A DNA stretch of 59,297 nt, taken from positions 1 to 59,297 of the forward strand of contig JAAAOB010000155.1 in assembly GCA_009909035.1 (NCBI GenBank). The letters are read 5' to 3'. The DNA comes from Bacteroidota bacterium. Lineage in GTDB: Bacteria > Bacteroidota > Rhodothermia > Balneolales > Balneolaceae. The first letter of the stretch is position 1. Each line of letters opens with the position of its first letter. Below, piece after piece: positions 1 through 9,933 of this stretch. The position numbers were made by a program, and so were the translations under genes. Below the pieces are notes generated by a model. It did no database searches. It was not told where the DNA came from and worked only from the letters and a program-made list of their open reading frames with translations.

Positions 1-162
1 TCAACCGGTGCATTTGGCTATCCTATGAAAGAAGCTGCGCGGGTAGCGTTTCAAACCATCAGGAAAGAGGCTCAAGATTCAGAAACGCCGGGTCTCATTC
101 GTTTTGTAATGTTTGATGACAATGCGTATCACGTTCACCGCTCCGTTCTGGATACGCTATAG
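1..162 (+). CDS. Macro-domain protein, C-terminal end (partial)
   Basis: The reading frame is open from base 1 to a TAG at 160-162 and gives 53 residues. It begins STGAFGYPMKEAARVAF, which matches the conserved segment near the C-terminus of macro domains of the YmdB/O-acetyl-ADP-ribose deacetylase type (family form: STGVYGYP followed by an A-rich helix). These proteins bind ADP-ribose and remove it from proteins or from O-acetyl-ADP-ribose in the cytoplasm. The catalytic N-terminal part is outside the window, so activity cannot be judged. The gene converges on the S1/P1 nuclease gene. Confidence 0.7.
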   Translation, partial: STGAFGYPMKEAARVAFQTIRKEAQDSETPGLIRFVMFDDNAYHVHRSVLDTL

Positions 163-220
163 AATCGGCGGCTGTAGCCGGGCTCAATTCTATTTTCCGG
201 ACAGAAAATCGTTGGTAAAG

Positions 221-1006
221 TCAGCTGTCGTAGATGTCATTGAGTACACCTGCGAGACGCACGCCGGCCTGAACCAGACGTTTTTTAACGATGTGATAGT
301 TTTGATAGCGGTACTCATACCCTATGCGTCTGTTGTCGGGCAGGTCGTATACATTCTCCCGGTACTCCATGGATTCCATGGCCCACTCTCTGACGGTTGC
401 CGACTGCCACTCCGCTACTGTTTCCTCGTCTATAACATCAATATTCATCGTGATTTCGGTGTAACTCATCTGGCGCGATTCGATCATGTTGCTGTCCCAG
501 ACACGGTGTAAATTACTATTCTCGCCCATCCATTGAACACGGGCTTGATTTCCGCCTCTGTCCTCTCCTGTTCCCACATGCAGTGGCTGGTGGATATCGC
601 CTACCATATGCATCACCATTTTGAGCCTCTCAGACTCCTCTTTGGCTGTCAGGCCGCCCTCTTTCAGTTCCCGGATATATTTTTCAAGGGCCCAAATCAC
701 ATCTCCCTCAGGATTTTTTACTGTCTCCTCATAGGTCATGCCATCCGGTATGGTAACCCAGTGCCAGGTATTTGTGTAATCGTAGTTGTTATCTGACCGG
801 ATATCGTCCATCCAAACGGTGGCAACAGCGATGGACTCTTTACCGATGACGCGCTCAATTTCAGCTGCTGTTTTTTCCGTAATATGATTGGAAGCAACAT
901 GTCCCGTTACGTAGTGGCCGATCTGACCCCATCGAGAATCATTAGAATTAGAGTTTGGCATCCAGGAAGTAAAAAAGACGAGTAGAGCAACAAGGAAAAT
1001 TGGCAT
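221..1006 (-). CDS. S1/P1-family nuclease, secreted
   Basis: A 261-residue protein with an N-terminal hydrophobic segment (about residues 2-15) fitting a signal peptide. The first residues of the mature part, RWGQIGHYVTGHVA, carry the Trp and His that coordinate zinc in the S1/P1 family. Further ligands are visible: D67 in ATVWMDD, H82 in TWHWV, the HQPLHVG motif and the following DRGGN, then the LHRVWDS stretch. The family cleaves single-stranded DNA and RNA with three zinc ions, usually outside the cytoplasm, for nutrient nucleotide recovery. Length and ligand set look complete. It lies alone, convergent with the macro-domain gene and downstream of dnaJ. Confidence 0.88.
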   Translation of the reverse strand: MPIFLVALLVFFTSWMPNSNSNDSRWGQIGHYVTGHVASNHITEKTAAEIERVIGKESIAVATVWMDDIRSDNNYDYTNTWHWVTIPDGMTYEETVKNPEGDVIWALEKYIRELKEGGLTAKEESERLKMVMHMVGDIHQPLHVGTGEDRGGNQARVQWMGENSNLHRVWDSNMIESRQMSYTEITMNIDVIDEETVAEWQSATVREWAMESMEYRENVYDLPDNRRIGYEYRYQNYHIVKKRLVQAGVRLAGVLNDIYDS

Positions 1007-1112
1007 TGGGATTGATTGGATTGAAAATTACAAGAGATGAAGATTGAAATAATCCGCATCGAATTCCACCGGCCTGCCAACATTTAACAATTTACTGACC
1101 TGTTCGTGTCCG

Positions 1113-2087
1113 TTAGTTTTTTCTGATCTCTGCCAACTCTTTAAACAGCTTTTTCTCTTTTGCTGTCAGGTTTTTCGGTAGTTCAATTATACATCGTACG
1201 TAGTAATTGCCTTTTCTTGTGCTATTGTTCATATCCGGAAGTCCCCTGCCGCTGAATTTGAATAATTTACCATTCTCCGTTTCCGGGGGAATCGTCAGTT
1301 TCAATGTTCCATTAAGGGTTGGAACCACAATTGTTCCCCCTAAAAGCGCGGTGTAAAGATCCACGTTTACCGAATGGTAGATATTTCTGCCCTTTCGCTC
1401 CACGTTTTCGGGAACATCGATGTGAATTTTTAAATAGAGATCGCCGCGTTTACCGCCAAAATCAGATTTGGATCCCCTTCCTTTCAACTTTAATTTTTTT
1501 CCGTCTTCAATGCCAGCGGGAATTTTTACCTTCACTTTCTCGCCATTGATTTTAAATGTTTTCGTGGTGTCAGTAAAAATTTCCTTCAGCGGAATATGAG
1601 CGGAGGCTATAGCATCTGCCCCTGAAGATCGTTGTGTACTCCTTCGTCGCGGATCTTGCTGCTGGAAGCCGCCGCCACCAAACAGTGTTTCAAAAAAACT
1701 TGAGAATGGGCTGTCAGAAGAGGTCCCGCTGCGCCCCCCTGTTTGATTGGCGAACATATCATCGAAATCCACATTCACCCGCTGCCGGCCGCTTTGCCCC
1801 TGGTGCTGTTGTGCATATTGGCTCCAGTCAAACCCTCCGCCACCGTCTTCAGCACGCTGATATCGCTTCCAGTCCGACCCGGCCTTGTCATATAATTTCC
1901 TTTTTTCTGGATCCTTCAGGACTTCATACGCCTCTCCCACTTCCTTAAATTTATCTTCCGCACCTGCGTCATCCGGATTTTTATCGGGGTGATATTTGGC
2001 CGCCAACTTCCTGTATGCTTTTTTTATCTCTTGTTGAGAAGCGGAGCGGTCAACTCCAAGAATGTTGTAGTAGTCTTTATAATCCAT
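1113..2087 (-). CDS. DnaJ/CbpA-type J-domain co-chaperone
   Basis: A J-domain protein of about 324 residues. I start it at the ATG giving [11 protein letters not shown], because the 11 residues available upstream do not fit the family N-terminus. The J domain spans roughly residues 1-65 with HPD at 33-35. A Gly/Phe-rich linker follows to about residue 165, then two beta-rich C-terminal substrate-binding domains. The CxxCxGxG zinc-finger repeats of classical DnaJ are absent, so this is the CbpA-like type B form that stimulates DnaK ATPase. A promoter candidate lies just upstream, and the gene is the last of a stress block (hsp20, htrA, dnaJ) on this strand. Confidence 0.9.
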   Translation of the reverse strand: MDYKDYYNILGVDRSASQQEIKKAYRKLAAKYHPDKNPDDAGAEDKFKEVGEAYEVLKDPEKRKLYDKAGSDWKRYQRAEDGGGGFDWSQYAQQHQGQSGRQRVNVDFDDMFANQTGGRSGTSSDSPFSSFFETLFGGGGFQQQDPRRRSTQRSSGADAIASAHIPLKEIFTDTTKTFKINGEKVKVKIPAGIEDGKKLKLKGRGSKSDFGGKRGDLYLKIHIDVPENVERKGRNIYHSVNVDLYTALLGGTIVVPTLNGTLKLTIPPETENGKLFKFSGRGLPDMNNSTRKGNYYVRCIIELPKNLTAKEKKLFKELAEIRKN

Positions 2088-2117
2088 TGAAATCCTTCTT
2101 TTTGTACTGAAATAGTG

Positions 2118-2145
2118 CAAAAGTAGTGCCAGACAAAGATCTCAA
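2118..2145 (-). promoter_or_regulatory. Candidate Bacteroidota-type promoter for the dnaJ gene
   Basis: On the minus strand, TTG at 2145-2143 is followed after 17 bases by TACTTTTG at 2125-2118. This fits the Bacteroidota consensus (TTG near -33, TAnnTTTG near -7). The start codon is about 30 bases downstream. The terminator of the preceding htrA gene lies directly upstream, which supports an independent start of transcription. Predicted by pattern only. Confidence 0.42.
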
Positions 2146-2156
2146 GAAGTATTGAC

Positions 2157-2194
2157 AAAAAAAAAGCTGCCATCCACCAGGATGACAGCTTTTA
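2157..2194 (-). terminator. Rho-independent terminator after htrA
   Basis: Read on the minus strand, an AAAAGCTGTCATCC arm pairs with GGATGGCAGCTTTT (one G-U pair) across a 4-base loop, followed by a T run. It begins about 20 bases after the htrA stop codon and ends before the dnaJ promoter candidate. Confidence 0.82.
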
Positions 2195-2216
2195 ACCTCA
2201 ACCAAAACAACCAATA

Positions 2217-3707
2217 TTACAACTCAAATCCAATGAAAATATTGCGTCCTTGCCTGTATATCCTCATTAATGTTACATTTTCACCCGATTCAATGAGTTG
2301 GCTCATAACACCATAAAACTGGTCTTTATCTTCTATGACCTGATTTGCCACCTGCGTGATGACATCTCCTTCTCGCAGTCCCTGCCTGTAGGCACCACTT
2401 TGGCGGCTGATATCTGATACCACAACACCATCTACATTTGGCTGCAGCCGCAGCTGTTGACGCAGGTTATCTGTGAGCTCCGAAACCTGGAACCCAAGCT
2501 GATCTATAAGTGCATCCTCTTGTTCAGATCCAAGTCCGGCCATCTGTTCAGAGCCGAGTTCACCGAGCTCAACATTTACTGTCATGTTCTCTCCATCTCG
2601 ATAAATACCGAGTTCTACTTCTGTTCCCGGCGATGAATTTGCGATTTCAACCCGGAAATCGTACCAGTTTGTAATCGGCTCTCCTTCCAGTTCTGTAACC
2701 ACATCACCAGATTTCAATCCGGCTTTATCTGCCGGGCCACCTTCGGTAATGTCTCCAATCACAAATCCGCGGGGAGAGCTCATATCGAGTGCGCGGGCCA
2801 TGGTTTGATCCACCTCTCCGCCAAGGGTAATCCCAAGAAACCCTCTGGATACTTTTCCATCTTCAATCAAGTCCTGCATTACGTTCTTCACCATATTCAC
2901 CGGAATGGCAAACCCAATGCCCTGGCTCCCGCCGCTCCTGCTGGCGATTGCCGTATTGATTCCCACAAGTTCGCCATCGAGATTTATAAGCGCACCTCCG
3001 GAGTTCCCCGGATTAATGGCGGCATCTGTCTGGATGTAGTTCTCAAATTGATTCAACCCAACAAAAGACCGGCCGCTTGCGCTCACAATTCCCTGCGATA
3101 CGGTGTGTGCAAATTCCTTTTGAAGAGGACTTCCGATGGCAAGAACCATCTCTCCGACCTTTATTTCATCACTATCTCCAAGGGGAATCGCTTTCAGTTC
3201 CTCCACATCTTCAACTTTCAGAACGGCAACATCGCTGCCCGGATCAGCACCTACAACTTCCGCATCGTACTCTTCACTGTTAAAGAGGCGAACCCGAATC
3301 TCATCGGCGTTCTCTATCACATGATTATTGGTAATGATATATCCTTCACCGGCATCTACAATAACACCTGACCCGAGACCACTCACCTGGCGCTCTCTCT
3401 CACGTTCAAACCGGGGATCGTTGAAGAAAAACTCGAACGGGCTGCGCATCTGCTCTCGTACGGTTCGGCTGGTTGTGATCGTAACCACTGTGGGATTTGT
3501 TCTTTCCGCTATGTTTACAATAGCGTTGTTAAAATCTGCCAGGGTTTGAATTGGAATATCTTCAGCTTTTTCGGGTGATGATTCACTAAAAGAAGGCATT
3601 GTGAAAACCGATGCATTTGTAGAGTTATTATCTACTGCAACGTGCATGCCCAAAAAAATCACAAGAATAGAGAGAGCGGCGATAATACTTTTTGTTATAC
3701 GATCCAT
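2217..3707 (-). CDS. HtrA/DegP-type periplasmic serine protease
   Basis: A 496-residue Do-like protease. Residues 6-25 form a hydrophobic signal or anchor segment. The trypsin-like domain carries the full triad: H129 (ITNNHVIEN), D159 (GSDVAVLKV) and S236 (PGNSGGAL). Two PDZ domains follow, about residues 280-380 and 400-490. The family degrades or refolds damaged envelope proteins. It is followed by a clear terminator and sits between hsp20 and dnaJ, making a proteostasis block on one strand. Which of DegP, DegQ or DegS it corresponds to cannot be told from sequence. Confidence 0.93.
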   Translation of the reverse strand: MDRITKSIIAALSILVIFLGMHVAVDNNSTNASVFTMPSFSESSPEKAEDIPIQTLADFNNAIVNIAERTNPTVVTITTSRTVREQMRSPFEFFFNDPRFERERERQVSGLGSGVIVDAGEGYIITNNHVIENADEIRVRLFNSEEYDAEVVGADPGSDVAVLKVEDVEELKAIPLGDSDEIKVGEMVLAIGSPLQKEFAHTVSQGIVSASGRSFVGLNQFENYIQTDAAINPGNSGGALINLDGELVGINTAIASRSGGSQGIGFAIPVNMVKNVMQDLIEDGKVSRGFLGITLGGEVDQTMARALDMSSPRGFVIGDITEGGPADKAGLKSGDVVTELEGEPITNWYDFRVEIANSSPGTEVELGIYRDGENMTVNVELGELGSEQMAGLGSEQEDALIDQLGFQVSELTDNLRQQLRLQPNVDGVVVSDISRQSGAYRQGLREGDVITQVANQVIEDKDQFYGVMSQLIESGENVTLMRIYRQGRNIFIGFEL

Positions 3708-3987
3708 GTCTGTTTAATCTGCTGTTATTGTTACTATTCAACTTCATTACATCGGGTTCCCGAAACTGTATTAGTCAGTACACAGCGGGTTTCGGTTTTG
3801 TTGTAAGTAAACACATCTATTTTATTCCGAAAAAACCGTTGAAATGTTTCATTGTTTTTCTATTGAAATAGAGATACGCTGCACCTAATCCTGCTGATAA
3901 CCTCATTAGCGCAACGTAAATGAAGGCCGAGGCCGTAGTTCAATACGACCCCGGCAACTAACTAACCTGCTCTCGATTTGAGAACAC

Positions 3988-4416
3988 CTATTGGATAGAT
4001 ATCTGCTTTTTAAGTTTTTCCTCGCGCTTGTTCATGGTTACATCCAGAATCCCATTTTTGTACGTAGCTTCAATACTGTCCTGGTCTACATAATCAGGAA
4101 GCTGGAATGAGCGGTTAAAGGTTCCATAATGTGTTTCTACGCGATGGAACCGCCGGCCATCTTCTTCCGATTTCTTCTTACGCTCACCACTGATGGTCAG
4201 CGTACTATTTTCAACATTAATATTCAGGTCTTCTTTATTCAGACCCGGAACCTCTACTTCAATACTGAATTGATCCTCGGTTTCAGAAATATTAATACTG
4301 GGAGAAAATGTTGTTGCCCTGCCGGCGACGGCTTCGTTAAAGAATTCATCCATAATATCGGAAAAATGCTTTCCTGTTCTCGTGCTGCCGGGTCGGTTGT
4401 ATTGTAATAGTGTCAT
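3988..4416 (-). CDS. Hsp20/alpha-crystallin small heat shock protein
   Basis: A 142-residue protein. The alpha-crystallin domain covers about residues 38-130, with the family's FSIEVEVPGLNKEDLNI and NRSFQLPDYVD blocks and an NGILDVTMNK segment near the end. The C-terminal tail KKQISIQ contains the short I-x-I motif used in oligomer assembly. It holds unfolding proteins in the cytoplasm without ATP. A strong Shine-Dalgarno sequence (4422-4428) and a dyad at 4472-4492 precede it, so it appears strongly and conditionally expressed. Confidence 0.93.
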   Translation of the reverse strand: MTLLQYNRPGSTRTGKHFSDIMDEFFNEAVAGRATTFSPSINISETEDQFSIEVEVPGLNKEDLNINVENSTLTISGERKKKSEEDGRRFHRVETHYGTFNRSFQLPDYVDQDSIEATYKNGILDVTMNKREEKLKKQISIQ

Positions 4417-4421
4417 AATTG

Positions 4422-4428
4422 CTCCTCC
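4422..4428 (-). promoter_or_regulatory. Strong ribosome binding site of hsp20
   Basis: The minus strand reads GGAGGAG five bases before the ATG at 4416. Such a strong Shine-Dalgarno match is uncommon among the other genes of this window, which suggests high translation once the gene is induced. Confidence 0.6.
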
Positions 4429-4471
4429 ATTTAAAGGTGATTAATTTCACTTTAGATAGATGCAATTGATG

Positions 4472-4492
4472 TGCCAACAGCTACTATTGGCA
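4472..4492. promoter_or_regulatory. Inverted repeat upstream of hsp20, possible operator
   Basis: A perfect TGCCAA-N9-TTGGCA dyad lies about 55 bases upstream of the hsp20 start codon. The 9-base spacer resembles the layout of heat-shock operators such as CIRCE, but the arm sequence differs from CIRCE. On the minus strand TTGGCA could also act as a -35 element, with TAAAGT 17 bases downstream as -10. A repressor bound here would block that promoter. Confidence 0.35.
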
Positions 4493-4768
4493 GTAATATG
4501 ACACATTCATGGTACTCTGCATGAAGCTTTTACAGATTCTATAACGAACGGTTCAGGCTGTCATTATATTTTGGACGGACTGGCTGAACAAGCTGTAAAA
4601 ATGTCAATCGGAGGTTCTTACACCGGGTGAGGTAAAGACACGTTCCTGCTATGGTGAGCCTCCTGTATAACGAACGTACGCTATCCTACCCGCACGTTAA
4701 AGACGAAGGATATGCTATTATTGATCCATGTGCGGGCCGGTCTCCACACGCTTTAGCTGCCTGCCTGG
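4493..4768. other. Non-coding stretch between aroG-type gene and hsp20
   Basis: Together with the hsp20 leader this makes about 350 bases without a gene. I find no convincing reading frame, terminator hairpin or repeat. It lies downstream of the DAHP synthase gene and upstream of hsp20, both on the minus strand. Confidence 0.5.
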
Positions 4769-6166
4769 TTAGCCGTAGCTTTTATTCCACTCCTTCGCTA
4801 CCAGAAAGGCCATTTCAAGACTTTGCTCATAATTCAGGCGGGGATCGCAGTAGGTTTCGTAGTTTAAATCAAGGCTATCTTCGTTCAGCCCATTTGCACC
4901 ACCAACACACTCGGTCACGTTGTCGCCCGTCATTTCCAGGTGGACACCACCAAGGTAGCTGCCCTCTGCCCTGTGAATTGCGAATGTGGATCGTATTTCC
5001 TGCAGGATATCGTCAAACCTTCTGGTTTTTATACTATTTCCTGTTGAAAATGTGTTTCCGTGCATGGGGTCGCAGCTCCATACCACAGGGTGCCCTTCTC
5101 TCTTAATCGCTTGAATAAATCCGGGCATGATGGTTTCCACATCATCTACTCCCATTCTGGTGATGAGTACAATCTTACCCTCTTCGTGTTCCGGGTTGAT
5201 CGTTTCGATAAGTTTCAGCGTATCATTAAGATCAAACGGGGGGCCGACCTTAATTCCAATTGGGTTCTCTATCCCTTTCAGATACTCTACATGGGCACCG
5301 TCGAGCTGTTTGGTCCGGTTCCCGAGCCAGACCATGTGTCCGCTCAAGTTAAACCACCCGGACTTTCGGGGAACCTGGCGGGTTTGTGCAGAATCGTAAT
5401 ACAGGTTCAGTGCCTCATGAGATGTGTAGAGGTCAATTTTGTGGAGGGTTGTAAACACATTCGGGGTAATTGTTTCCATAAAATGGATCGCCTTATGGAT
5501 CGAATTCACCATCGCTTCGTACTCTTTGTAGTACTCGTTGTTTTTCATAAAATCCAGCTCCCACTGCTCCGGATGCTGTAAATCCGCAAACCCCTCATCG
5601 GTCAGTGCGCGCAAAAAGTTAAGCGTCAGGGCAGATTTATTGTATGCCTGTATCATGCGAGAGGGATCCGGTTTTCTGGCCTCCGCATTCGGTTCGAAGC
5701 TGTTTATCAAATCTCCGCGGTAGTTTAACATCTCTACACCATCAATCACCTCAAAATCTTTGGATCGCGGTTTGGCGAACTGCCCGGCAATCCGCCCAAC
5801 CCGTACAATCGGTGTGCCCATTTCATGGACAAGAATAAAACTCATTTGAAGCATAACCTTCAGAAGATTCACAATTTTGGGTGATCGGCACCCTTCAAAT
5901 GTTTCCGCACAATCGCCACCCTGCAGCAAAAACCCTTTGCGATTAGATACGTTCGCTAATTTTTCTTTCAGAGCTTCAATTTCCCACGAGGTGATAAGCG
6001 GCGGCAGATCCTGCAGTTCCCTGTATTTAGTCTCCAGGTCATCGGTATTCGGATATGCCGGGAGCTGGTTGATGGGTTTTTCATGCCACGAAAGCGGATG
6101 CCACTTAAGGTCTGCCGTTGAACGTGACAGTTTGATCGGGTTGGCTACTTTAGGGTTTCTGCTCAT
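4769..6166 (-). CDS. Class II 3-deoxy-D-arabino-heptulosonate 7-phosphate synthase
   Basis: A 465-residue enzyme joining phosphoenolpyruvate and erythrose 4-phosphate, the first step of the shikimate pathway. It is the plant/mycobacterial type II form, not the AroG/F/H type. Family blocks include WHPLSWHEKP near residue 25, LLQGGDCAETF (about 80-90, with the metal-binding Cys), RVGRIAGQFAKPRS, GIKVGPPF, WSCDPMHGNT and GGVHLEMTG (metal His and Glu). The length is normal and all blocks are present. No other aromatic biosynthesis gene is adjacent, so it seems to be a single-gene unit. Confidence 0.95.
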   Translation of the reverse strand: MSRNPKVANPIKLSRSTADLKWHPLSWHEKPINQLPAYPNTDDLETKYRELQDLPPLITSWEIEALKEKLANVSNRKGFLLQGGDCAETFEGCRSPKIVNLLKVMLQMSFILVHEMGTPIVRVGRIAGQFAKPRSKDFEVIDGVEMLNYRGDLINSFEPNAEARKPDPSRMIQAYNKSALTLNFLRALTDEGFADLQHPEQWELDFMKNNEYYKEYEAMVNSIHKAIHFMETITPNVFTTLHKIDLYTSHEALNLYYDSAQTRQVPRKSGWFNLSGHMVWLGNRTKQLDGAHVEYLKGIENPIGIKVGPPFDLNDTLKLIETINPEHEEGKIVLITRMGVDDVETIMPGFIQAIKREGHPVVWSCDPMHGNTFSTGNSIKTRRFDDILQEIRSTFAIHRAEGSYLGGVHLEMTGDNVTECVGGANGLNEDSLDLNYETYCDPRLNYEQSLEMAFLVAKEWNKSYG

Positions 6167-6386
6167 GTAAAAAGATCGATCTGTGAATTAAAAATAGCCT
6201 TAAATATAAGAATCTGGCCGAAAAGAAAATGATAATACGTTGATTTTTTATGAATCCAGGCTTTTCAGGCCCCGTTTGCTTCGAACAATTCCCTTGCCGG
6301 AGATGATCTGAACTCTTCAGGCATGAGTTTACGTTGCTTTTTTTGTATATTCATCAGTTTACGTTTATAATTTAATAAGCCCCACT

Positions 6387-9227
6387 TTGCATACCAATAT
6401 TGTTATCCGCGGAGCACGCGAACACAACCTCAAAAATATTGACATCGACATCCCGAGAGAGAAACTTGTTGTATTTACAGGTCTTTCGGGTTCAGGTAAA
6501 TCTTCACTCGCCTTCGATACGATTTACGCAGAAGGGCAGCGCCGGTTTCTGGAGTCGCTCTCGGCATACGCCCGGCAGTTCATGGGGATGATGGAGCGGC
6601 CGGATGTCGATTTCATTGACGGCCTATCGCCCGTAATTTCCATCGATCAGAAAACTACCAACAGAAATCCTCGATCTACGGTCGGTACAGTGACCGAAAT
6701 CTACGATTTTCTTCGTCTCCTGTATGCGCGTGTGGGTGTTCCCTACTCCTACAAAACAGGGAACAAAATGGAGAAACAGACATCTGATCAAATTGTGGCC
6801 TCCATCATGAGTATTGAGAGCGGCACCAAAGCGTACTGCCTGGCCCCGGTGATCCGAGGCCGCAAAGGTCACTACAGGGAGCTGTTCGATCAAATGCAAA
6901 AACAAGGGTTTGTCAAAGCGCGGGTAGATGGCGAGCTGATAGACCTGGAGGGAGAGATCAAACTGGACCGGTATAAAACTCACAATATAGAAATTGTTGT
7001 TGACCGGTTTGTGATCAGCCCCAAGAGCGAAAAACGGATCTCAGAAAGCGTTCATATGGCACTGGAAATGGCTGATGGCAATCTTATTCTTGGGGTACAG
7101 AAAGATGGCGTGATCGAAGATAAAATGTATTCCAAAAATTTATATGATCCCGAAAGCGGAATATCTTACGAAGATCCGGCGCCCAACCTTTTTTCTTTTA
7201 ACTCTCCGTATGGAGCCTGCAAAACCTGTAACGGCCTTGGATACCGGTACGATGTAAGCCGTCAGCTTGTCATTCCCAATCCGGATGAGTCTATCGCTGA
7301 TGGCGGACTCCGCTTTTTTGGGAAACCCCGCGATATTTTTGTCTTCAAACAGCTCGAAGCAGTACTCAAAACATTCAATCTTGATTTTGAGACCCCTCTG
7401 AAAGAGTTCCCGGAAGATGTGATGGATGTCCTGTTTGATGGCGCGGGAGATCAAAAATTTGATGTCAGCTATGATTTTAAAAACAGCAACGTAACCTATA
7501 AGCATAAATTCACCGGCATTCGCTCGATTATCCGGGAACAATATGAAGAGAGCAAATCAGCCAAACAGCGCGATAAAGCTAAAGCGTACCTTTCAAAAGT
7601 TGATTGCAGCTCCTGCGGTGGCGGACGGCTGAATAAAGAGGCTCTCTCCTACAAAATTGACGGCTTCACGATTTATGATCTGGTACAGCAGGATATACGC
7701 ACTCTCCGTGGCACCGTGTCCAGGCTTGAACTCACGGAGCGGCAGCGAAAAATTGGGGCACAAGTCCTCAAAGAGGTGATTGACCGGATTGATTTCCTCC
7801 TGAATGTTGGTCTTACATACCTGACTCTGAACCGGGAGGCTCAAACCCTGAGCGGCGGCGAGGCACAGAGAATACGCCTGGCCACACAGATAGGAACCCA
7901 GCTGGTTGGTGTACTCTATATTCTCGATGAACCCAGCATCGGGCTCCATCAGCGCGATAATATCAAGCTCATCCAGTCTCTCGAAACCCTGCGTGATCTC
8001 GGGAACTCCGTCATTGTGGTAGAGCACGACCGGGAAACCATTGAACACGCTGACTACGTAGTGGATCTCGGGCCGGGTGCAGGTACTGAAGGCGGGTATA
8101 TTGTAACGGAAGGAAAACCCGGTGATCTTGATCGTTTAGCCCTAACCACGAAATTTTTACGTGATGAGGAAGCTGTCCCCTACACAGCCGACCGACGACC
8201 CGGATCCGGGGAATCCATAAAACTTGAGGGGGCATCCGGCCACAATCTCAAACATGTTGACCTTACAATTCCATTGGGGAAGTTTATCTGCGTAACCGGT
8301 GTAAGCGGCAGCGGCAAGAGCTCTCTTATCAACCAAACACTTGAACCCATTCTTGCCACCACATTTTATAATTCTAAATCAGTCCCTCTTCCCTACCAGA
8401 AGATCAGTGGCTTAGACAACGTTGATAAAGTTATTTCCATCGATCAAAGCCCGATTGGACGAACGCCCCGATCAAATCCCGGCACCTACACAAAAGTCTT
8501 TGATCATATCCGCTCACTCTTTGCCGAACTTCCCGAATCCAAAATTCGCGGCTACGACCAGGGACGCTTCTCTTTCAACGTAAAGGGGGGACGCTGTGAA
8601 ACCTGCAAAGGCGATGGCGTACGAAAAATTGAGATGAATTTCCTTCCTGATGTATATGTGGATTGCGAAGAGTGCAATGGCAAGCGATACAACCGCGAAA
8701 CACTGGAAATCCACTACAAAGGCAAAAACATTTCCGATGTTCTGCAGATGCCGGTCAGTGAGGCTGCTCAATTTTTTGATTCCGTGCCCTCTATTAAACG
8801 CAAACTCGAAACATTAAACTCTGTGGGTCTTGGCTACCTTACGCTCGGTCAATCCAGCACGACGGTTAGCGGTGGCGAAGCACAGAGAATTAAACTTTCT
8901 CGCGAACTATCAAAAATCGGAACCGGAGACACCATCTACATCATGGATGAACCCACAACAGGGCTTCACTTTCAGGATGTCCGTATGTTGGTTGATGTCA
9001 TCCAGAAGCTTGTAGAGAAAGGGAATACGGTTATCGTCATTGAGCACAATCTTGACTTAATCAAGGCCGCTGACTGGGTGATCGATCTTGGACCGGAAGG
9101 CGGAAGTGAGGGCGGATATATCATAGCTGAAGGCACTCCGGAGAAAGTTGCTGAATCCGGGCAGAGCTTTACCGGCCGGTTTTTACGTCAGGAGCTTCAG
9201 AGAAAAAAAGACCCTGTGGAAAAATAG
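6387..9227 (+). CDS. uvrA: UvrABC excinuclease subunit A
   Basis: A 946-residue ATP-binding DNA damage sensor of nucleotide excision repair. The start is a TTG giving [17 protein letters not shown], which matches the conserved UvrA N-terminus and leaves no room for an upstream ATG. Walker A motifs occur at about 32-39 (GLSGSGKS) and in the second half (GVSGSGKSS). ABC signatures (LSGGEAQRI and VSGGEAQRI) precede two Walker B motifs. Zinc-binding CxxC pairs are seen ([29 protein letters not shown]). The length is that of typical UvrA. Read alone on the plus strand; no uvrB is nearby. Confidence 0.97.
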   Translation: MHTNIVIRGAREHNLKNIDIDIPREKLVVFTGLSGSGKSSLAFDTIYAEGQRRFLESLSAYARQFMGMMERPDVDFIDGLSPVISIDQKTTNRNPRSTVGTVTEIYDFLRLLYARVGVPYSYKTGNKMEKQTSDQIVASIMSIESGTKAYCLAPVIRGRKGHYRELFDQMQKQGFVKARVDGELIDLEGEIKLDRYKTHNIEIVVDRFVISPKSEKRISESVHMALEMADGNLILGVQKDGVIEDKMYSKNLYDPESGISYEDPAPNLFSFNSPYGACKTCNGLGYRYDVSRQLVIPNPDESIADGGLRFFGKPRDIFVFKQLEAVLKTFNLDFETPLKEFPEDVMDVLFDGAGDQKFDVSYDFKNSNVTYKHKFTGIRSIIREQYEESKSAKQRDKAKAYLSKVDCSSCGGGRLNKEALSYKIDGFTIYDLVQQDIRTLRGTVSRLELTERQRKIGAQVLKEVIDRIDFLLNVGLTYLTLNREAQTLSGGEAQRIRLATQIGTQLVGVLYILDEPSIGLHQRDNIKLIQSLETLRDLGNSVIVVEHDRETIEHADYVVDLGPGAGTEGGYIVTEGKPGDLDRLALTTKFLRDEEAVPYTADRRPGSGESIKLEGASGHNLKHVDLTIPLGKFICVTGVSGSGKSSLINQTLEPILATTFYNSKSVPLPYQKISGLDNVDKVISIDQSPIGRTPRSNPGTYTKVFDHIRSLFAELPESKIRGYDQGRFSFNVKGGRCETCKGDGVRKIEMNFLPDVYVDCEECNGKRYNRETLEIHYKGKNISDVLQMPVSEAAQFFDSVPSIKRKLETLNSVGLGYLTLGQSSTTVSGGEAQRIKLSRELSKIGTGDTIYIMDEPTTGLHFQDVRMLVDVIQKLVEKGNTVIVIEHNLDLIKAADWVIDLGPEGGSEGGYIIAEGTPEKVAESGQSFTGRFLRQELQRKKDPVEK

Positions 9228-9284
9228 TCTCGTCGCAGAAAATAAATTCTTGTCTCCACTTTTCATTCTGCCTATTTTACACAG

Positions 9285-9845
9285 ATGATGAAAGATCGAA
9301 TTTCACATATTATGCGTCTTGCCATTATTGGGATCCTGTTTGCGGGAATCTCAGCTAACCTCATGTCACCCTTTTTTGGCGATGCAAAAAAAACAGCCTT
9401 TACACAATGGCTGAACCAAAACGTGGTTACGACCGGCGATGATTCAAAGTTCGACCTTCGAAACCGGATCAAACAGCTGCCGGAAGAGGCACCAAATTTC
9501 TGGGGCCTGTTGCAAGATGCATCCCGTCTGATTGCAGATCATAAAGACGATTTCCGTTTCGGCCCTCTCACATCTGCTTCGGACGACGGATACGTTTCCA
9601 GCTGGCTGATTGGGCAATGGAGTTTTTACAACAATCAGAGCAGCGACACAGATGCTGTGTTGAATGAAATTCGATCACCTATTTATAAATGGATATCGCA
9701 CCTATCCAATGGGCATTCTCATGCTCTCCGGCACTCTTTGCCGCAGTTCTCCCTGCCGTCTTCGTCCGGGATTATTGGAATTTTTACTATTTCTTCCTAT
9801 TCAGTTTCTCCCCTCATCAGCGGTATTAGCATTAACGCTCCCTAA
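9285..9845 (+). CDS. Unrecognised membrane protein gene, probably frameshifted at the 3' end
   Basis: The 186-residue frame starts with a hydrophobic segment (about residues 11-30) and then has normal coding character to about residue 140 (near 9700). After that the same frame becomes rich in Ser, His and Pro and no longer looks coding. Other frames over the same bases look like a membrane protein tail: one reads AAVLPAVFVRDYWNFYYFF (frame ending near 9824) and another ends ALTLPKFFSYPDQYNY and stops at 9900, just before secD. The real product may therefore run to 9900 with two or more frameshifts. I do not recognise a family. It sits between uvrA and secD on the same strand. Confidence 0.4.
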   Translation: MMKDRISHIMRLAIIGILFAGISANLMSPFFGDAKKTAFTQWLNQNVVTTGDDSKFDLRNRIKQLPEEAPNFWGLLQDASRLIADHKDDFRFGPLTSASDDGYVSSWLIGQWSFYNNQSSDTDAVLNEIRSPIYKWISHLSNGHSHALRHSLPQFSLPSSSGIIGIFTISSYSVSPLISGISINAP

Positions 9846-9933
9846 ATTTTTCTCTTACCCGGACCAGTATAATTACGGGACACGTGCGCCCGGTTTCTAA
9901 CTATTTTAACCAATCAAAAAAGAGTATTTCTTT

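Noticed and set aside
113..511. Plus-strand frame over the S1/P1 nuclease
   Set aside because: Lies opposite a gene with full zinc-ligand motifs; no family likeness of its own.
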